Of a DNA stretch of 64,000 nt, positions 51,345 to 60,362 are shown piece by piece. This stretch comes from CAXQUZ01 sp942491145 (GTDB lineage Bacteria; Myxococcota_A; UBA796; UBA2385), in NCBI GenBank assembly GCA_942491145.1, contig CALOBC010000040.1, positions 62,001 to 126,000 of the forward strand. The letters run 5' to 3'. Position 1 is the first letter of the stretch. Every line of letters begins with the position of its first letter. The translations under genes and the position numbers were made by a program. The notes under the pieces were generated by a model. The model was not told the DNA's origin. It saw only the letters and a list, made by a program, of their open reading frames with translations, and did no database searches.

Positions 51345-51350
51345 TATGAT
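51345..51350 (+). promoter_or_regulatory. Possible -10 element TATGAT
   Basis: TATGAT lies 33 bases before the ATG at 51378, in the gap divergent from sdhCAB. It is the closest match to the sigma-70 -10 consensus in this series. Confidence 0.4.
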
Positions 51351-51377
51351 GGTCATGTCCTTGATCTCAGGAAGCCC

Positions 51378-51716
51378 ATGTCCGCTCTCCTCTTTGCCCT
51401 GCTGATGCCGGTCTACGCGGGGTCCGATGCCTGCGCCCTGCCGGAGGGCTGGCTGTCGGTCGAGGTGGACGGCAACCGCCGCGGCTGCGCGTGTGTGGGG
51501 CTGGGGCGCACGGCGGAAGGCGGCATGGAGGCGCTTGTGCGGGGCACGTGCGCGGTGGAGCTGACCGTCGACGCCACAAGCTGCGGCAGCCCCTTGCGCT
51601 TGCTCCTGCAACAGCCGGCAGAAGGCGAAGACGAGCGCCGCTACCCGCTGACCTGTGCCGACAAGGGCCCCCTCGGGGGCGAGATTCGTGCGCTGAGTGC
51701 CCGCCGCGTCCGCTGA
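51378..51716 (+). CDS. Small exported Cys-containing protein
   Basis: The ATG at 51378 follows CAGGAAG and gives 112 residues. A signal peptide (ALLFALLMPVYAGS) is followed by a beta-rich domain with six cysteines (DACALPEGW, GCACVG, GTCAVEL, ATSCGSP, LTCAD), likely disulfide-bonded. No family is recognised. It stands between sdhC and hrpB, on the same strand as hrpB and 43 bases from it. Function unknown. Confidence 0.68.
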   Translation: MSALLFALLMPVYAGSDACALPEGWLSVEVDGNRRGCACVGLGRTAEGGMEALVRGTCAVELTVDATSCGSPLRLLLQQPAEGEDERRYPLTCADKGPLGGEIRALSARRVR

Positions 51717-51759
51717 ACCCAAGCTGGGACGCTTGACCTGAAGACCGACCTGGTGACCC

Positions 51760-54120
51760 TTGTCCCCTGACCGCTCCCCCTTTGGTGCGCTGCCCCGCGG
51801 CGACCTGCCCATTGATGACCTGCGCGATGATGTGGTGGCGGCGTTTGCTCGGGGCCCCGTCGTGCTCTCGGCGCCCACGGGCTCGGGCAAGTCCACCCAA
51901 GTGCCCCGCTGGCTCGGCCGTGTGGGACCGGTGGTGGTGGTGGAGCCCCGAAGGGTGGCGGCCCAGTCGCTGGCGGCCCGGATTGCCGAGCTGGAGGGCG
52001 TGAAGCTCGGTGCAGAAGTGGGCTTTGTGGTGCGCGACAAGGCCGTCATCAGCGCCCAGACCCAGATCTGCTTTGTGACGCCGGGCATCGCGCTGCGGTG
52101 GTGGGCGGACGGGCGCATGGACCACGTGCACGCGCTGGTGCTCGATGAATTCCACGAGCGGGGCATGGACCTCGACCTGCTGCTCGCCTTGGCCCGCGCC
52201 AGCCAGCAACCCCGCGTGCTCGTCATGTCGGCCACGCTCGCCGGTGACCGCATCGCCGAGTATGTCGGCGGAGAACACCTTCAGGGCCTGGGTCGGCTGC
52301 ATCCGGTGGACATCCGCTACCTGCCCGGCGGCACGGTGTTGCCCGATGGCCGAGGCCTCGAAGATCGTGTGTTGGCGGCTATTCAGGCGGGCAGGGACAT
52401 CCCCGGCGACGTGCTCGTGTTTTTGCCCGGAAAGGGCGAGATTCGCGCGCTGGAGGCCCTGCTGTCCGGCGGCCCCGATGAGGTGCTGGCCTTGCACGGG
52501 GGCTTGTCGCTGGATCGGCAGCGGGCGGTCTTTCATCCGGGTGCTCGCCGTCGGGTGGTGCTGGCGACGAACGTGGCCGAGACCAGCCTGACGATTCCCC
52601 GCATTGGGCTGGTCATCGACAGTGGGCTGGTGCGACGCACGCGGTACCGGTCCGGGCGGGGCTTCCTCACGCTGTTGCCGGTGGCCATGGACGCCGCCGA
52701 CCAGCGGGCGGGACGGGCGGGACGCTTGGGACCGGGCGTGGCCATGCGCCTGTGGCGGGCGGACGCCCCTCTCGACGCCGCGACACCCCCGGAGGTGCTC
52801 CGGGAAGACCTCACACCGCTGATTCTATCAGCAGCGGCGTGTGGCAGTGCCGACCTCAATGTGGCCTTCCTCGACCCGCCCCCCGCCCATGCCATCGATG
52901 TGGCCCGCGACAACCTGAGCCAGCTCGGTGCGCTCGACGACAACGGGCTCACGGAGCGGGGGCGGCGCTTGTTTGGCCTGCCACTGGATGCCCACCTGGC
53001 GCGCCTTCTGGTCGAGGGGGAGGCTCGGGGCACGCTGGATCTGGTGCTGCCGCTGTGTGCCGGGTTGTCGACGTCCCGGCCGCTGTGGCGGTTCCGTCCC
53101 GAAGACCCAGCGGTCGACCTGGGGGCCGTTGGCTGTGACGCGGTGGCCATCATCCGGGCGGTGCGCCACGGCACCGTGCGGGACCACGGGCTCGACCCCA
53201 AAGGACTCGACGAAGCACGCTCTGCGCTGTCCCGGTTCTGCCGTGTGCTGGGCCTCTCTCGACGAGACCTGGACCGGTCGGAGAAGGTGGACCGCCGGGC
53301 CCTGGCCGACACGGTGCTCGCGGCTTGGCCCCGATGCGCCCACATCAAGCGGGACCGCAAGCGCAACGTGGCCTGGGCCAACGGGGGCACCGAGCTGAGC
53401 CTGGGCCGGGGCTCGGTGGTGGACGGCGACGATCACGACTGTGTGCTGGTGCTCGAAGACCGGGCCTTCACGCCCAAGCCCCGCAAGGACCAGATCTGCA
53501 TCACCGCCGCGATGCCGGTGCCCCTGGCGTGGCTGGTTGCGGCGGACCGGGGACGGGAGGTGCTGCAGCAGACCCTCTTGAAGAAGGGCCAGATCTTGGG
53601 GCGCATCGACCGGGTCTACGCCGGACGGGTGATTGCGTCCCGTGAGGAAGAGCCCGTGGGGGAGCTGGCCCGGGCGGCGGTGGCCCGGCTGGTGCTCGAC
53701 AATCGTCTGTTCAAGGGCACTGCGGCGAAGCTGCGCCGTCGGCTGGAGCGCCAGGACCTCCACGCGCGCTTGAGCGGGAACACGGTGGAAGTGGTGGAGC
53801 CCAAGGCCTACCTGGAGGAGCGGCTGGCGACGCTGGGGCTCGAGACGTGCGACGAGCTGTCGCTGCTCGTGGGGGACGACCTGCTGCCGGACGCGCTGCC
53901 GCCGTGGGAGCGGGACGCGCTGGACCGAGAATTCCCGGCCAGCCTGGACATTGGGGACGCCCGCTACCGCATCAGCTACGCGCCGGCGACGTCGGTGGCG
54001 ACGCTGCACCAGGTGTCGGGCACGCGAAAGCTGGCCCCGCCGGTGCGGCTGCTGCCGGTGCTCAAGGGGTGGCGCATCGACTGGGAGCACAAGAACCGCA
54101 CGCAGCGGCTACGGCATTAA
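51760..54120 (+). CDS. hrpB: ATP-dependent RNA helicase HrpB
   Basis: A TTG at 51760 begins a 786-residue protein. DEAH-box motifs are in order: Walker A GSGKST at 41-46, DEFH in LVLDEFHERGMD, the SAT motif in VMSATLAGD, and TNVAETSLTIP with DSGLVRR, QRAGRAGR-type text (DQRAGRAGRLGPG). The HA2 region and the HrpB-specific C-terminal part follow. HrpB is a conserved bacterial RNA helicase of unclear target, about 800 residues, as here. DEFH in place of DEAH is a normal variant. No ribosome-binding site is strong, and the stop is only three bases from the convergent dipeptidase gene. Confidence 0.94.
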   Translation: MSPDRSPFGALPRGDLPIDDLRDDVVAAFARGPVVLSAPTGSGKSTQVPRWLGRVGPVVVVEPRRVAAQSLAARIAELEGVKLGAEVGFVVRDKAVISAQTQICFVTPGIALRWWADGRMDHVHALVLDEFHERGMDLDLLLALARASQQPRVLVMSATLAGDRIAEYVGGEHLQGLGRLHPVDIRYLPGGTVLPDGRGLEDRVLAAIQAGRDIPGDVLVFLPGKGEIRALEALLSGGPDEVLALHGGLSLDRQRAVFHPGARRRVVLATNVAETSLTIPRIGLVIDSGLVRRTRYRSGRGFLTLLPVAMDAADQRAGRAGRLGPGVAMRLWRADAPLDAATPPEVLREDLTPLILSAAACGSADLNVAFLDPPPAHAIDVARDNLSQLGALDDNGLTERGRRLFGLPLDAHLARLLVEGEARGTLDLVLPLCAGLSTSRPLWRFRPEDPAVDLGAVGCDAVAIIRAVRHGTVRDHGLDPKGLDEARSALSRFCRVLGLSRRDLDRSEKVDRRALADTVLAAWPRCAHIKRDRKRNVAWANGGTELSLGRGSVVDGDDHDCVLVLEDRAFTPKPRKDQICITAAMPVPLAWLVAADRGREVLQQTLLKKGQILGRIDRVYAGRVIASREEEPVGELARAAVARLVLDNRLFKGTAAKLRRRLERQDLHARLSGNTVEVVEPKAYLEERLATLGLETCDELSLLVGDDLLPDALPPWERDALDREFPASLDIGDARYRISYAPATSVATLHQVSGTRKLAPPVRLLPVLKGWRIDWEHKNRTQRLRH

Positions 54121-54123
54121 ACC

Positions 54124-55404
54124 TCACTCCCCCCGCGCCTCCGCCCAGAGCTGCAAGAACCGCTCCGACGAACGCAACATCGGGTCAAAGTCCACCCCCA
54201 GCTCCGCCACCCGCTGCCAGTGCTCCGGCAACAGCCCCGGGTGGGCCAGGCCCCGTGTGTCGATGTCCAGCATGTCCTCGCGCTCCGGTCGGCATCGCTT
54301 GCGGCCATGCACCGGCAACGAGTGGGACACCCAGCCGTTCCAGTCCGAGGACCAGCCCGTCGCCAAGCGGGTCCACTGGGCTTCGGTGAGCTCCTCCGCG
54401 TCCAATTCAGGGTCCCCAAAGATGGTGCCCACATTGTCCAAGATGGTCTGTTGTACGGTGTTATGCTGCCATGCCCACGCTTCGAGGGTCCGCCAACACA
54501 TGCCGTCGGGGGCCGGCCCGGTCGCGGACTCTTCTGTCAGCTTTCCAGCTGTTAACGCCACCGAGAACACCCCACCCAGGCGGTAGATCTCCACCAGCTG
54601 GGCGTCGGTGATGGAGAACTCGCCCCGGCGCACCCGGTCCAGTGTGTTGTGGGTCAACACCGGCGGGATCTGGTGGGCCGCCGACACCTCGAGTGCGTCC
54701 TCCAGCGACGCGGGCGACATGTGGGAGTAGTCGACCAGAATGCCCGCCGCATCGAGGGCCATGATGGATGCCTTGCCGTGCTCGGTGAGCCCCCGTCTCT
54801 CTCCCCGCCGTCTGGCCCGGGTGCCCCAGCGGTTGACCACCGGCCCCAGGCCCCCCTCCAGGATGTCGGCCCCACCAAACTCACGGTCCCGCAAGTGGAT
54901 CAGCGTCACGAGGGCCACGCCCTGGTCTGCCCAGAACTGCGCGTCGTCGGGCTGCCACAGCAAGTGGTGCCCCCCCTCGATGCTGTGGATGATGACCATC
55001 TTTTTGGTGGTCGACAGCAGCGCCCGGGCCTCGGTAGGACTCGTGGCAATGGCGTAGTCATCACTGTTCTCATCGACGAAGTCTTCGACGTACTTCAGCT
55101 GCTTGAGGATCAGTCGCCGGGCTTGTCTTGGGTTGCGGGCCCGCTCCGCCGCCATCGCAGCGGCCAAGAAGATGCGCACCTCCGACCCGCCGAGGCTGGG
55201 CTGGCTCACCGTCTGGCGGAACTGGTGTCGCCACGTCCGCCGGCGCAGCTCCCGATGGGTGAGGCCCCGCCCAAACATCTTCCAGGGGATGTGCATCGCC
55301 GGATGGGCTTGCCAGTCGATCTGCACCCGCACCTCTTCGCCAGGTGCTTCGGCGGGCACCTCAGCATGGGCAAGGAACAGAGTCCCCATCAACAGGACAA
55401 TCAC
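54124..55404 (-). CDS. Exported membrane-dipeptidase (M19)-like protein
   Basis: The ATG at 55404 gives 426 residues with a signal peptide (IVLLMGTLFLAHA). It has the TIM-barrel pattern of renal-type dipeptidases. Candidate metal ligands are the Glu in IHSIEGGHH, the His in VDYSHMSP and the His in VLTHNT. The usual first metal motif, His-X-Asp, is here DWQAHPAMH: a His is present but the Asp two residues on is Ala. The family cleaves dipeptides, including D-amino acid and beta-lactam-like forms, in the periplasm. With one Asp missing the metal site may be altered. A clear AAGGATG leader precedes it. Confidence 0.8.
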   Translation of the reverse strand: MIVLLMGTLFLAHAEVPAEAPGEEVRVQIDWQAHPAMHIPWKMFGRGLTHRELRRRTWRHQFRQTVSQPSLGGSEVRIFLAAAMAAERARNPRQARRLILKQLKYVEDFVDENSDDYAIATSPTEARALLSTTKKMVIIHSIEGGHHLLWQPDDAQFWADQGVALVTLIHLRDREFGGADILEGGLGPVVNRWGTRARRRGERRGLTEHGKASIMALDAAGILVDYSHMSPASLEDALEVSAAHQIPPVLTHNTLDRVRRGEFSITDAQLVEIYRLGGVFSVALTAGKLTEESATGPAPDGMCWRTLEAWAWQHNTVQQTILDNVGTIFGDPELDAEELTEAQWTRLATGWSSDWNGWVSHSLPVHGRKRCRPEREDMLDIDTRGLAHPGLLPEHWQRVAELGVDFDPMLRSSERFLQLWAEARGE

Positions 55405-55428
55405 AGCAGCATCCTTCGGTGGAGGCGG

Positions 55429-56838
55429 TCAGGGTGTCGCCCGCTCCAGCACCTCAGCCAAGGAGAAGGCCTGAAGGCGCTCCCCCAAGTCATCCTTGAC
55501 CACCAACAGCCCCGCGTCCGGCAGCACCAGCAGCGAGCGGATGTAGGCGAACTCGCCCGGCGCGACCCCAAGCTGGCCGATGGCGCCCAGAAAGCCCCAC
55601 TGCTGGTCCGGGTCCAACAACCGCTCGGTGTCGCTGGCGTCGAAGACCATGATCGCGCCCCGGTAGGGGTCGGCGATCAGCACCACGGGGGGATCGGCGA
55701 GGCTTGCCATGCCGCCCACCAGGCGGTCGACCGTGCCCGGTTCTTCGTCGGAGACATCGGCGGTGGCCGGAGCGGTGATGCTGCCCCGCCGTTCCCCGGT
55801 GGCCAGGTCGAGGGCGGCCACGGTGCCGCTCTCGGTGGCGGCGATCAGTGCGAGGCCCCGAATCCCCGCGAGCTGGCGGGGGCCCGACAGTGCGCCGTCC
55901 TCCCCGTCTTTGGCGTCCCAGCGGGGCAAAAGGTCGGCGGTGTAGGCGTTGACTTGGTTCTCCCGACGCAGCCCCACGAGCACCGTTCCGTCGTCGAGCA
56001 CCGTCAGGTTGTACGGGGCGACCTCGCCAAGCTCAAGGATGCGTGTGGGTTCTCCGGTGGTCAGGTCCAGCGACGACAGCGCAGCATTTGCCGGACTGGC
56101 GAACCACAGCTCGCCCTCCAAGGACGTCGTGAGCCCCGCAACCGTCGCCGCCCCGTCCGACGCGGGCACAAAAGCGGGCACGCTGCGCAGTTCGAGCTGT
56201 TCCCCGGTCTCGATGCTCAGCCGCACCAGGCCACCATCGTCGGGAATGACTACCCACAGGCCATCTTCGCGGGGAGTCATGCTGCCGATGGCCCCGTCCC
56301 AGGTCCAGGTCCAGACCGGCGTGAGAACCTCTCCCTCGTCGACATCTTCGTTCTGGTCGTCCGGCGTGTAGCCGCTGCACGCCGTGAACGATCCACTGCC
56401 GTCGGGGATGCGGCACCACGACCGCCGGGCCAGCGGCTCCACCCAGCTCGTGCTGTCTTGGACCGTGCCCGTGTGGTCGACAAGCTGGAGGGCATCGGCT
56501 TCTTGGAGCCGGCAGTCCAGGGCTGCCCCCTCCCAGATCGCCAGCCGGCCGCCCGCCGACAGCGCCCCATCGTCGGGGAAGGGGAAGCGACAGCCGCTGT
56601 CTGATTCTAGCGTCCAGCCCGCGAGAGTGCCCTCGACATCGCCGATGTTGATGACTTCCACAAAAGCGGGGGCGCGGCTGTGGACCTCGTTGATGCGGAT
56701 GGTGGCCGTGCCCGCGGGCGTGGTGTCCTCGGGGCTGGACGTGCCGGTGTCCCCTTTGGGCCGCACGTGCTCCAGGTCCTTGCTGCACCCTAGGCTGGTG
56801 CCCAGAGTCACCACCAACAGGGCGGAGTGGGCCCTCAT
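55429..56838 (-). CDS. Lipoprotein with lamin-tail domain and beta-propeller-like repeats
   Basis: The ATG at 56838 overlaps the stop of the preceding gene (ATGA) and gives 469 residues. A type II signal peptide ends in SLGC (Cys18). Residues about 45-150 form a lamin-tail (LTD) module, IRINEVHSRAPAFVEVINIGD and LAGWTLES. The remainder has repeated strands of the form L.VLDDGTVLVGLR and GLWVVIPDDGGLVRLS, a NHL/WD-like propeller. LTD modules are common in secreted bacterial proteins and often go with nucleases or binding domains; no nuclease site is visible. The gene cluster 55-59 kb is all lipoproteins and exported proteins. Confidence 0.82.
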   Translation of the reverse strand: MRAHSALLVVTLGTSLGCSKDLEHVRPKGDTGTSSPEDTTPAGTATIRINEVHSRAPAFVEVINIGDVEGTLAGWTLESDSGCRFPFPDDGALSAGGRLAIWEGAALDCRLQEADALQLVDHTGTVQDSTSWVEPLARRSWCRIPDGSGSFTACSGYTPDDQNEDVDEGEVLTPVWTWTWDGAIGSMTPREDGLWVVIPDDGGLVRLSIETGEQLELRSVPAFVPASDGAATVAGLTTSLEGELWFASPANAALSSLDLTTGEPTRILELGEVAPYNLTVLDDGTVLVGLRRENQVNAYTADLLPRWDAKDGEDGALSGPRQLAGIRGLALIAATESGTVAALDLATGERRGSITAPATADVSDEEPGTVDRLVGGMASLADPPVVLIADPYRGAIMVFDASDTERLLDPDQQWGFLGAIGQLGVAPGEFAYIRSLLVLPDAGLLVVKDDLGERLQAFSLAEVLERATP

Positions 56839-57392
56839 CGGTCGTCCGGCGTGTCCAGTGTCACGACCACCGTGCTGAGCGTCTGGTCGCGGAGCAGCAC
56901 GTATGGGTTGTTGGCCGCTTCCACAAAGACCGGGCCGGCCGCCGTCTCGACCTCGACCCACACAAACACGTCCTGACCCCGAGCTGAGATGCCCCGGACC
57001 GTGGCGGAAAACGGCACGGCACCATCGGTGAGGAGCGTCTCGGCCGACAGCGGGGCCTCGTCGAAGGGGGTGCGGCGTTCGCGGTCGGGGCCGTACAGAT
57101 CGTAGCCTTCCGATGCCCAGAGCTCGACCACCAGAGACGTCTCGGCGTCCACGGCCATCGTCCCTGGTCGCACTTCCCCAGCGAGCACCGCTTGGGTGGG
57201 CTCACCGGGCCCCGCGTCGGCCTGGCCACTGTCGAGAGTGTCCTGTCCCACGACCTCTTCGGCGAAACAGGTGCCGTCATCCTGCAGCACATAGCCTTTG
57301 GTGCAGTCCCGACAGCCGGGCATCAAGCCGAGCGCGCCGAGGCTCACGGCGAGCAGCCGCAAGGCGTGGGGGATGGGCAGTGGGCGGACCAT
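56835..57392 (-). CDS. Lipoprotein of unknown function (paralogue of 58662-59264)
   Basis: The ATG at 57392 follows TGGAG and gives 185 residues. A type II signal peptide has lipobox LMPGC (Cys27). Right after it, DCTKGYVLQDDGTCF is a short Cys module, almost the same in layout as DCDAGYGLAADGKCY in the lipoprotein on the far side of the arylsulfotransferase-like gene. A linker precedes a beta-rich domain (LVVELWASEGYDLYG, FVWVEVETAAGP) that also aligns with the paralogue's GTAVKVAIWREGDLDG region. It is coupled to the lamin-tail lipoprotein gene and divergent from the arylsulfotransferase-like gene. Confidence 0.75.
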   Translation of the reverse strand: MVRPLPIPHALRLLAVSLGALGLMPGCRDCTKGYVLQDDGTCFAEEVVGQDTLDSGQADAGPGEPTQAVLAGEVRPGTMAVDAETSLVVELWASEGYDLYGPDRERRTPFDEAPLSAETLLTDGAVPFSATVRGISARGQDVFVWVEVETAAGPVFVEAANNPYVLLRDQTLSTVVVTLDTPDDR

Positions 57393-57509
57393 GGGCACTC
57401 CAGGCGCACAGTTTCGCACGAACACCCGGTTGGGGCACCGTCGATGGCGGATTGGCATGGAATCGCTGCCAGTCCAGCGGGGGGATCGGGAAGCCGGCGG
57501 CACTTCGGA

Positions 57510-57515
57510 TAGACT
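57510..57515 (+). promoter_or_regulatory. Possible -10 element TAGACT
   Basis: GGCACTTCGGATAGACT ends 33 bases before the ATG at 57548 in the 155-base divergent gap. The upstream CTTCGG(G)ATAG text also occurs before the metallo-hydrolase gene. Confidence 0.33.
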
Positions 57516-57547
57516 GGGACGGCGCTTCGGGTGCGCAGGGAGTGCGG

Positions 57548-58651
57548 ATGAAGCAACGAGTACACTTGATGCAGCGGTTCCCCCGGACGGTCCTTCGGCG
57601 CGTGTGCTTTCTCGGACTTGTGCTGGCCACCGGCTGCGAGCGGGACCACGTGCTGGACGTGAAGACTGGTGAGGCCGCGTTTCTGGGCTTTGAGGTCGAG
57701 TCCGCAGCAGCGGGCGAGCTGGCATCGGGCACGGTGTTCTTCGCGGATGCATCCAACCGGGACCACCCCCGCATCGTGGAAGTGAACCGGGCGGGCGAGG
57801 TGGTCTGGCAGTACCGCGTGCCCCCCGAGCTGGTGCTGGCGACGAGCCTCATGGACGTGGCGCCCACCCCCGGCGGCGGCGCACTGTTCGTGGTGGACGG
57901 CGTGGGGGCCTTCGAGGTGGACGCCGAGGGCGAGCTGGTCCATGCCTTCGAGAGCATCCAACCGTCCCATGACATCGACCTTCTCGACGATGGCAGCTGG
58001 TTGCTCACGAACGGCTGGGCGCGGATGGGTGAGCCCCACTTCATGATCGTGACGCCAGAGGGCGAGACCACGTGGGAGTGGCTCGGCTTGGACCAGTACG
58101 GGATGCTGCCATATACGGACATCTACCGAGAAGGCTGGATGCACGCCAACGCCGCCCAGCGCCAGCCCGACGGCAGCATGCTGGTCTCGCTGCGCAACTT
58201 CTACCGGGTGGTGATGCTGGACCCGGCAGGGGATCCGGTGTGGGAGATCCAGTTCGATGAGATCGACCCGGATGCCTACGATGCCGGAGAGTACGACGTG
58301 GTCGAGGGCCGCAACCCCCACGAGCCTGAGCTGACCCCCGATGGCACCGTGCTGGTGGCCCTGCACCGTCCATCCCAAGTGGTCGAGGTGGACGTGGAGA
58401 CCCAGGAAGTTGTCTGGCGCTGGAGCCCGCCCGATGACGACGGCGCAACCATTCGCGACGCCAACCGCCTGTCCAACGGAAACACTCTGGTGACGGCCGC
58501 TCACGCCATCTTTGAGCTGTCGCCGGATGGCGCGGTGCTCTGGAAGCTGCGGTCCAACGTCGATCGGTCCGAGGCGGATGTCTCCGGCTCTGTGAGGTCC
58601 TTCTACAAGGCCGTGCTCATCGATGATGACGGCGAGGTGTACGGTGGGTGA
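57548..58651 (+). CDS. Arylsulfotransferase (ASST)-like lipoprotein
   Basis: The ATG at 57548 follows AGGGAG and gives 367 residues. A type II signal peptide ends in lipobox LATGC (Cys28). The domain resembles arylsulfotransferase/DUF-type propellers: VEVNRAGEVVWQYRVP, PSHDIDLLDDGSWLLTNG, HANAAQRQPDGSMLVSLRN and PHEPELTPDGTVLVAL. The His and Asn-rich blades are typical of ASST, whose catalytic His forms a sulfo-enzyme. True ASST are longer (about 570) and have extra N-terminal parts, so activity is not assured. It sits between two paralogous lipoproteins. Confidence 0.78.
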   Translation: MKQRVHLMQRFPRTVLRRVCFLGLVLATGCERDHVLDVKTGEAAFLGFEVESAAAGELASGTVFFADASNRDHPRIVEVNRAGEVVWQYRVPPELVLATSLMDVAPTPGGGALFVVDGVGAFEVDAEGELVHAFESIQPSHDIDLLDDGSWLLTNGWARMGEPHFMIVTPEGETTWEWLGLDQYGMLPYTDIYREGWMHANAAQRQPDGSMLVSLRNFYRVVMLDPAGDPVWEIQFDEIDPDAYDAGEYDVVEGRNPHEPELTPDGTVLVALHRPSQVVEVDVETQEVVWRWSPPDDDGATIRDANRLSNGNTLVTAAHAIFELSPDGAVLWKLRSNVDRSEADVSGSVRSFYKAVLIDDDGEVYGG

Positions 58652-58661
58652 GCCGCGATGC

Positions 58662-59264
58662 ATGGTCTGGGCCTGGATGCTCGGTGCGTTGGCCGCTGGC
58701 TCGCTGACGGGCTGTGGCCGGGCCGACTGTGACGCGGGCTATGGGCTGGCGGCGGACGGCAAGTGCTACCCGATCTACGACCCCGAGAACCCGCCGTGGG
58801 GCGGGGATGACGACTCTGGCGGGGGTGTGGGTGGGGACGGTGGCGGGGACGCAGGTGGAGATCCAGGCGGCAGCGCCGACGGAGATCCCGGCGGAGATCC
58901 CGGCGACGACGGGGGCCCCGTGCTGCCCATGGTGGTGGGCACCTACACCATCTCCAGCGGGTCGCCGGTCACCAGCGGCACCGCCGTCAAGGTGGCGATC
59001 TGGCGAGAAGGGGACCTGGACGGCGGGATCCCCACCGATGGCTCGATGATGATCGAAGAAGAGTTCATCGTGTCCGCCCCCGACGCGCGCCAGCTCTTCC
59101 AGATCGACGTGCCCGGCGTCAGCGGCGATGGCATGCAAGTGGAGGTCACGGCGGTGCTGTTCCAGGACGACGGCGACATCTCCGACGACCCCCAAGGACG
59201 GTGGGGCCCGGGCGAGCTGTCACCCAGTCAGAACATCGAAGGCATCAGTATTCTCATTGATTAG
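58662..59264 (+). CDS. Lipoprotein of unknown function (paralogue of 56835-57392)
   Basis: The ATG at 58662 (200 aa) is 10 bases after the ASST-like stop; a GTG at 58644 is an alternative. The signal peptide ends in lipobox LTGC (Cys18), followed by the Cys module DCDAGYGLAADGKCY. A low-complexity stretch of Gly and Asp (about 45-85) precedes a beta-rich domain (YTISSGSPVTSGTAVKVAIW). The module and the domain both match the lipoprotein upstream of the ASST-like gene, but the Gly/Asp spacer is new. It ends 45 bases inside the convergent citrate-synthase-like gene. Probably a binding protein for the same target. Confidence 0.75.
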   Translation: MVWAWMLGALAAGSLTGCGRADCDAGYGLAADGKCYPIYDPENPPWGGDDDSGGGVGGDGGGDAGGDPGGSADGDPGGDPGDDGGPVLPMVVGTYTISSGSPVTSGTAVKVAIWREGDLDGGIPTDGSMMIEEEFIVSAPDARQLFQIDVPGVSGDGMQVEVTAVLFQDDGDISDDPQGRWGPGELSPSQNIEGISILID

Positions 59265-60323
59265 GGGCCTTGCCCCGGTGTACCTCAACCGAGGCCGCAT
59301 CAGCCGTCCGGTGCGTTGTTGTTCGGCGGCATGGGCCAACCATCCTGCGGCGCGGCTGCACGCGAAGAGCAGGGTGAACGACCGGCGGTGAAGGCCGATG
59401 GCATCGAGCAAGATGGCGGTGCCAAACTCCACATTGGCCCGCATGGGACGCTGGGGGTACCGCTCGGCGAGCAGGCTGGTCGCGGCGGACTCGATGGCCC
59501 GGGCGAGGGGAAGGCGGCCGGCGCTGGCGTCGAGGTGGGCGCATGCGTGCTCCAGCACGGCGGCCCGGGGATCTCGCACCCGGTAGACCCGGTGGCCCAT
59601 GCCCATGATGCGCCGGCCGGCGTTGAGCTCGTTGACCAGCCAGGGCAGGGCATTGTCGGGGCTTCCCACGGCGTCGAGCATGTCGAGCACCGGACCGGGG
59701 GCGCCGCCGTGCAGGGGCCCCTTGAGCGCACCCATCGCGGCGACGACGGAGGACAGGGGATCGGCCCCAGTGGACGCGACCACCCGGGCGGTGAAGGTGG
59801 ACGCGTTGAGGCCGTGGTCGATGACCGTGCTCAGGTAGGTGTCGAGGGCGGCGATCTGCTGGGCGTCCACACTGCCGACGGCCATGTGCAGCAGGTCGGC
59901 GGCGACGGACGCCTCGGCACGGGGTGCGATGGGCGGCCGTCCCTCCTGGCGGCGCAGCCAGGCCCCGGTGAGCACACACAGCGCCCCCAGGATGCTCTCA
60001 GGACCCTCGTTGTTGAGGGTCAGGGGCAAGGCAGCGCGCACGGCGGCCATGCCGTCGGGATCGGCAAGGGCGTCGTGGGCCCGGGCCAGCTTGTGCCATG
60101 CGGCCACCCGGGCAGCGCCGTGGGCGGTGGCGAGTGATGTTGCATCGATCGATGTGTCGGTGCCCAACGCGAGCAGCCGTGCGGCGACCTGGGACCAGGG
60201 CACCACACCGGCCAGCGCGCCGAGGGGCTGTCCCGTAACGATGAGAGTGCCGGCTTCTCCGTCCACACAGCTCAGACGGCTCTCGGCGGCGACGACGGAC
60301 TCAAGACCAAGGGGGGACAACAT
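59220..60323 (-). CDS. Citrate synthase-like protein with Glu at the catalytic Asp position
   Basis: The ATG at 60323 follows CCGGAGG and gives 367 residues. The protein has the citrate synthase fold: GPLHGGAPGPV (first His), GMGHRVYRVRDPR (second His) and ANVEFGTAILL. In citrate synthases the last motif carries the catalytic Asp (NVDF); here it is Glu. Citrate or 2-methylcitrate synthase is likely, joining acetyl- or propionyl-CoA to oxaloacetate. The N-terminal 150 residues are short and Ala-rich compared with normal enzymes. It is divergent from an HTH-fused relative, with a 12-base palindrome in the 80-base gap. Confidence 0.85.
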   Translation of the reverse strand: MLSPLGLESVVAAESRLSCVDGEAGTLIVTGQPLGALAGVVPWSQVAARLLALGTDTSIDATSLATAHGAARVAAWHKLARAHDALADPDGMAAVRAALPLTLNNEGPESILGALCVLTGAWLRRQEGRPPIAPRAEASVAADLLHMAVGSVDAQQIAALDTYLSTVIDHGLNASTFTARVVASTGADPLSSVVAAMGALKGPLHGGAPGPVLDMLDAVGSPDNALPWLVNELNAGRRIMGMGHRVYRVRDPRAAVLEHACAHLDASAGRLPLARAIESAATSLLAERYPQRPMRANVEFGTAILLDAIGLHRRSFTLLFACSRAAGWLAHAAEQQRTGRLMRPRLRYTGARPLINENTDAFDVLTG

Positions 60324-60362
60324 GGGACCTCCGGGGTGATGCTGTCTTGTGGCCCGGATATA

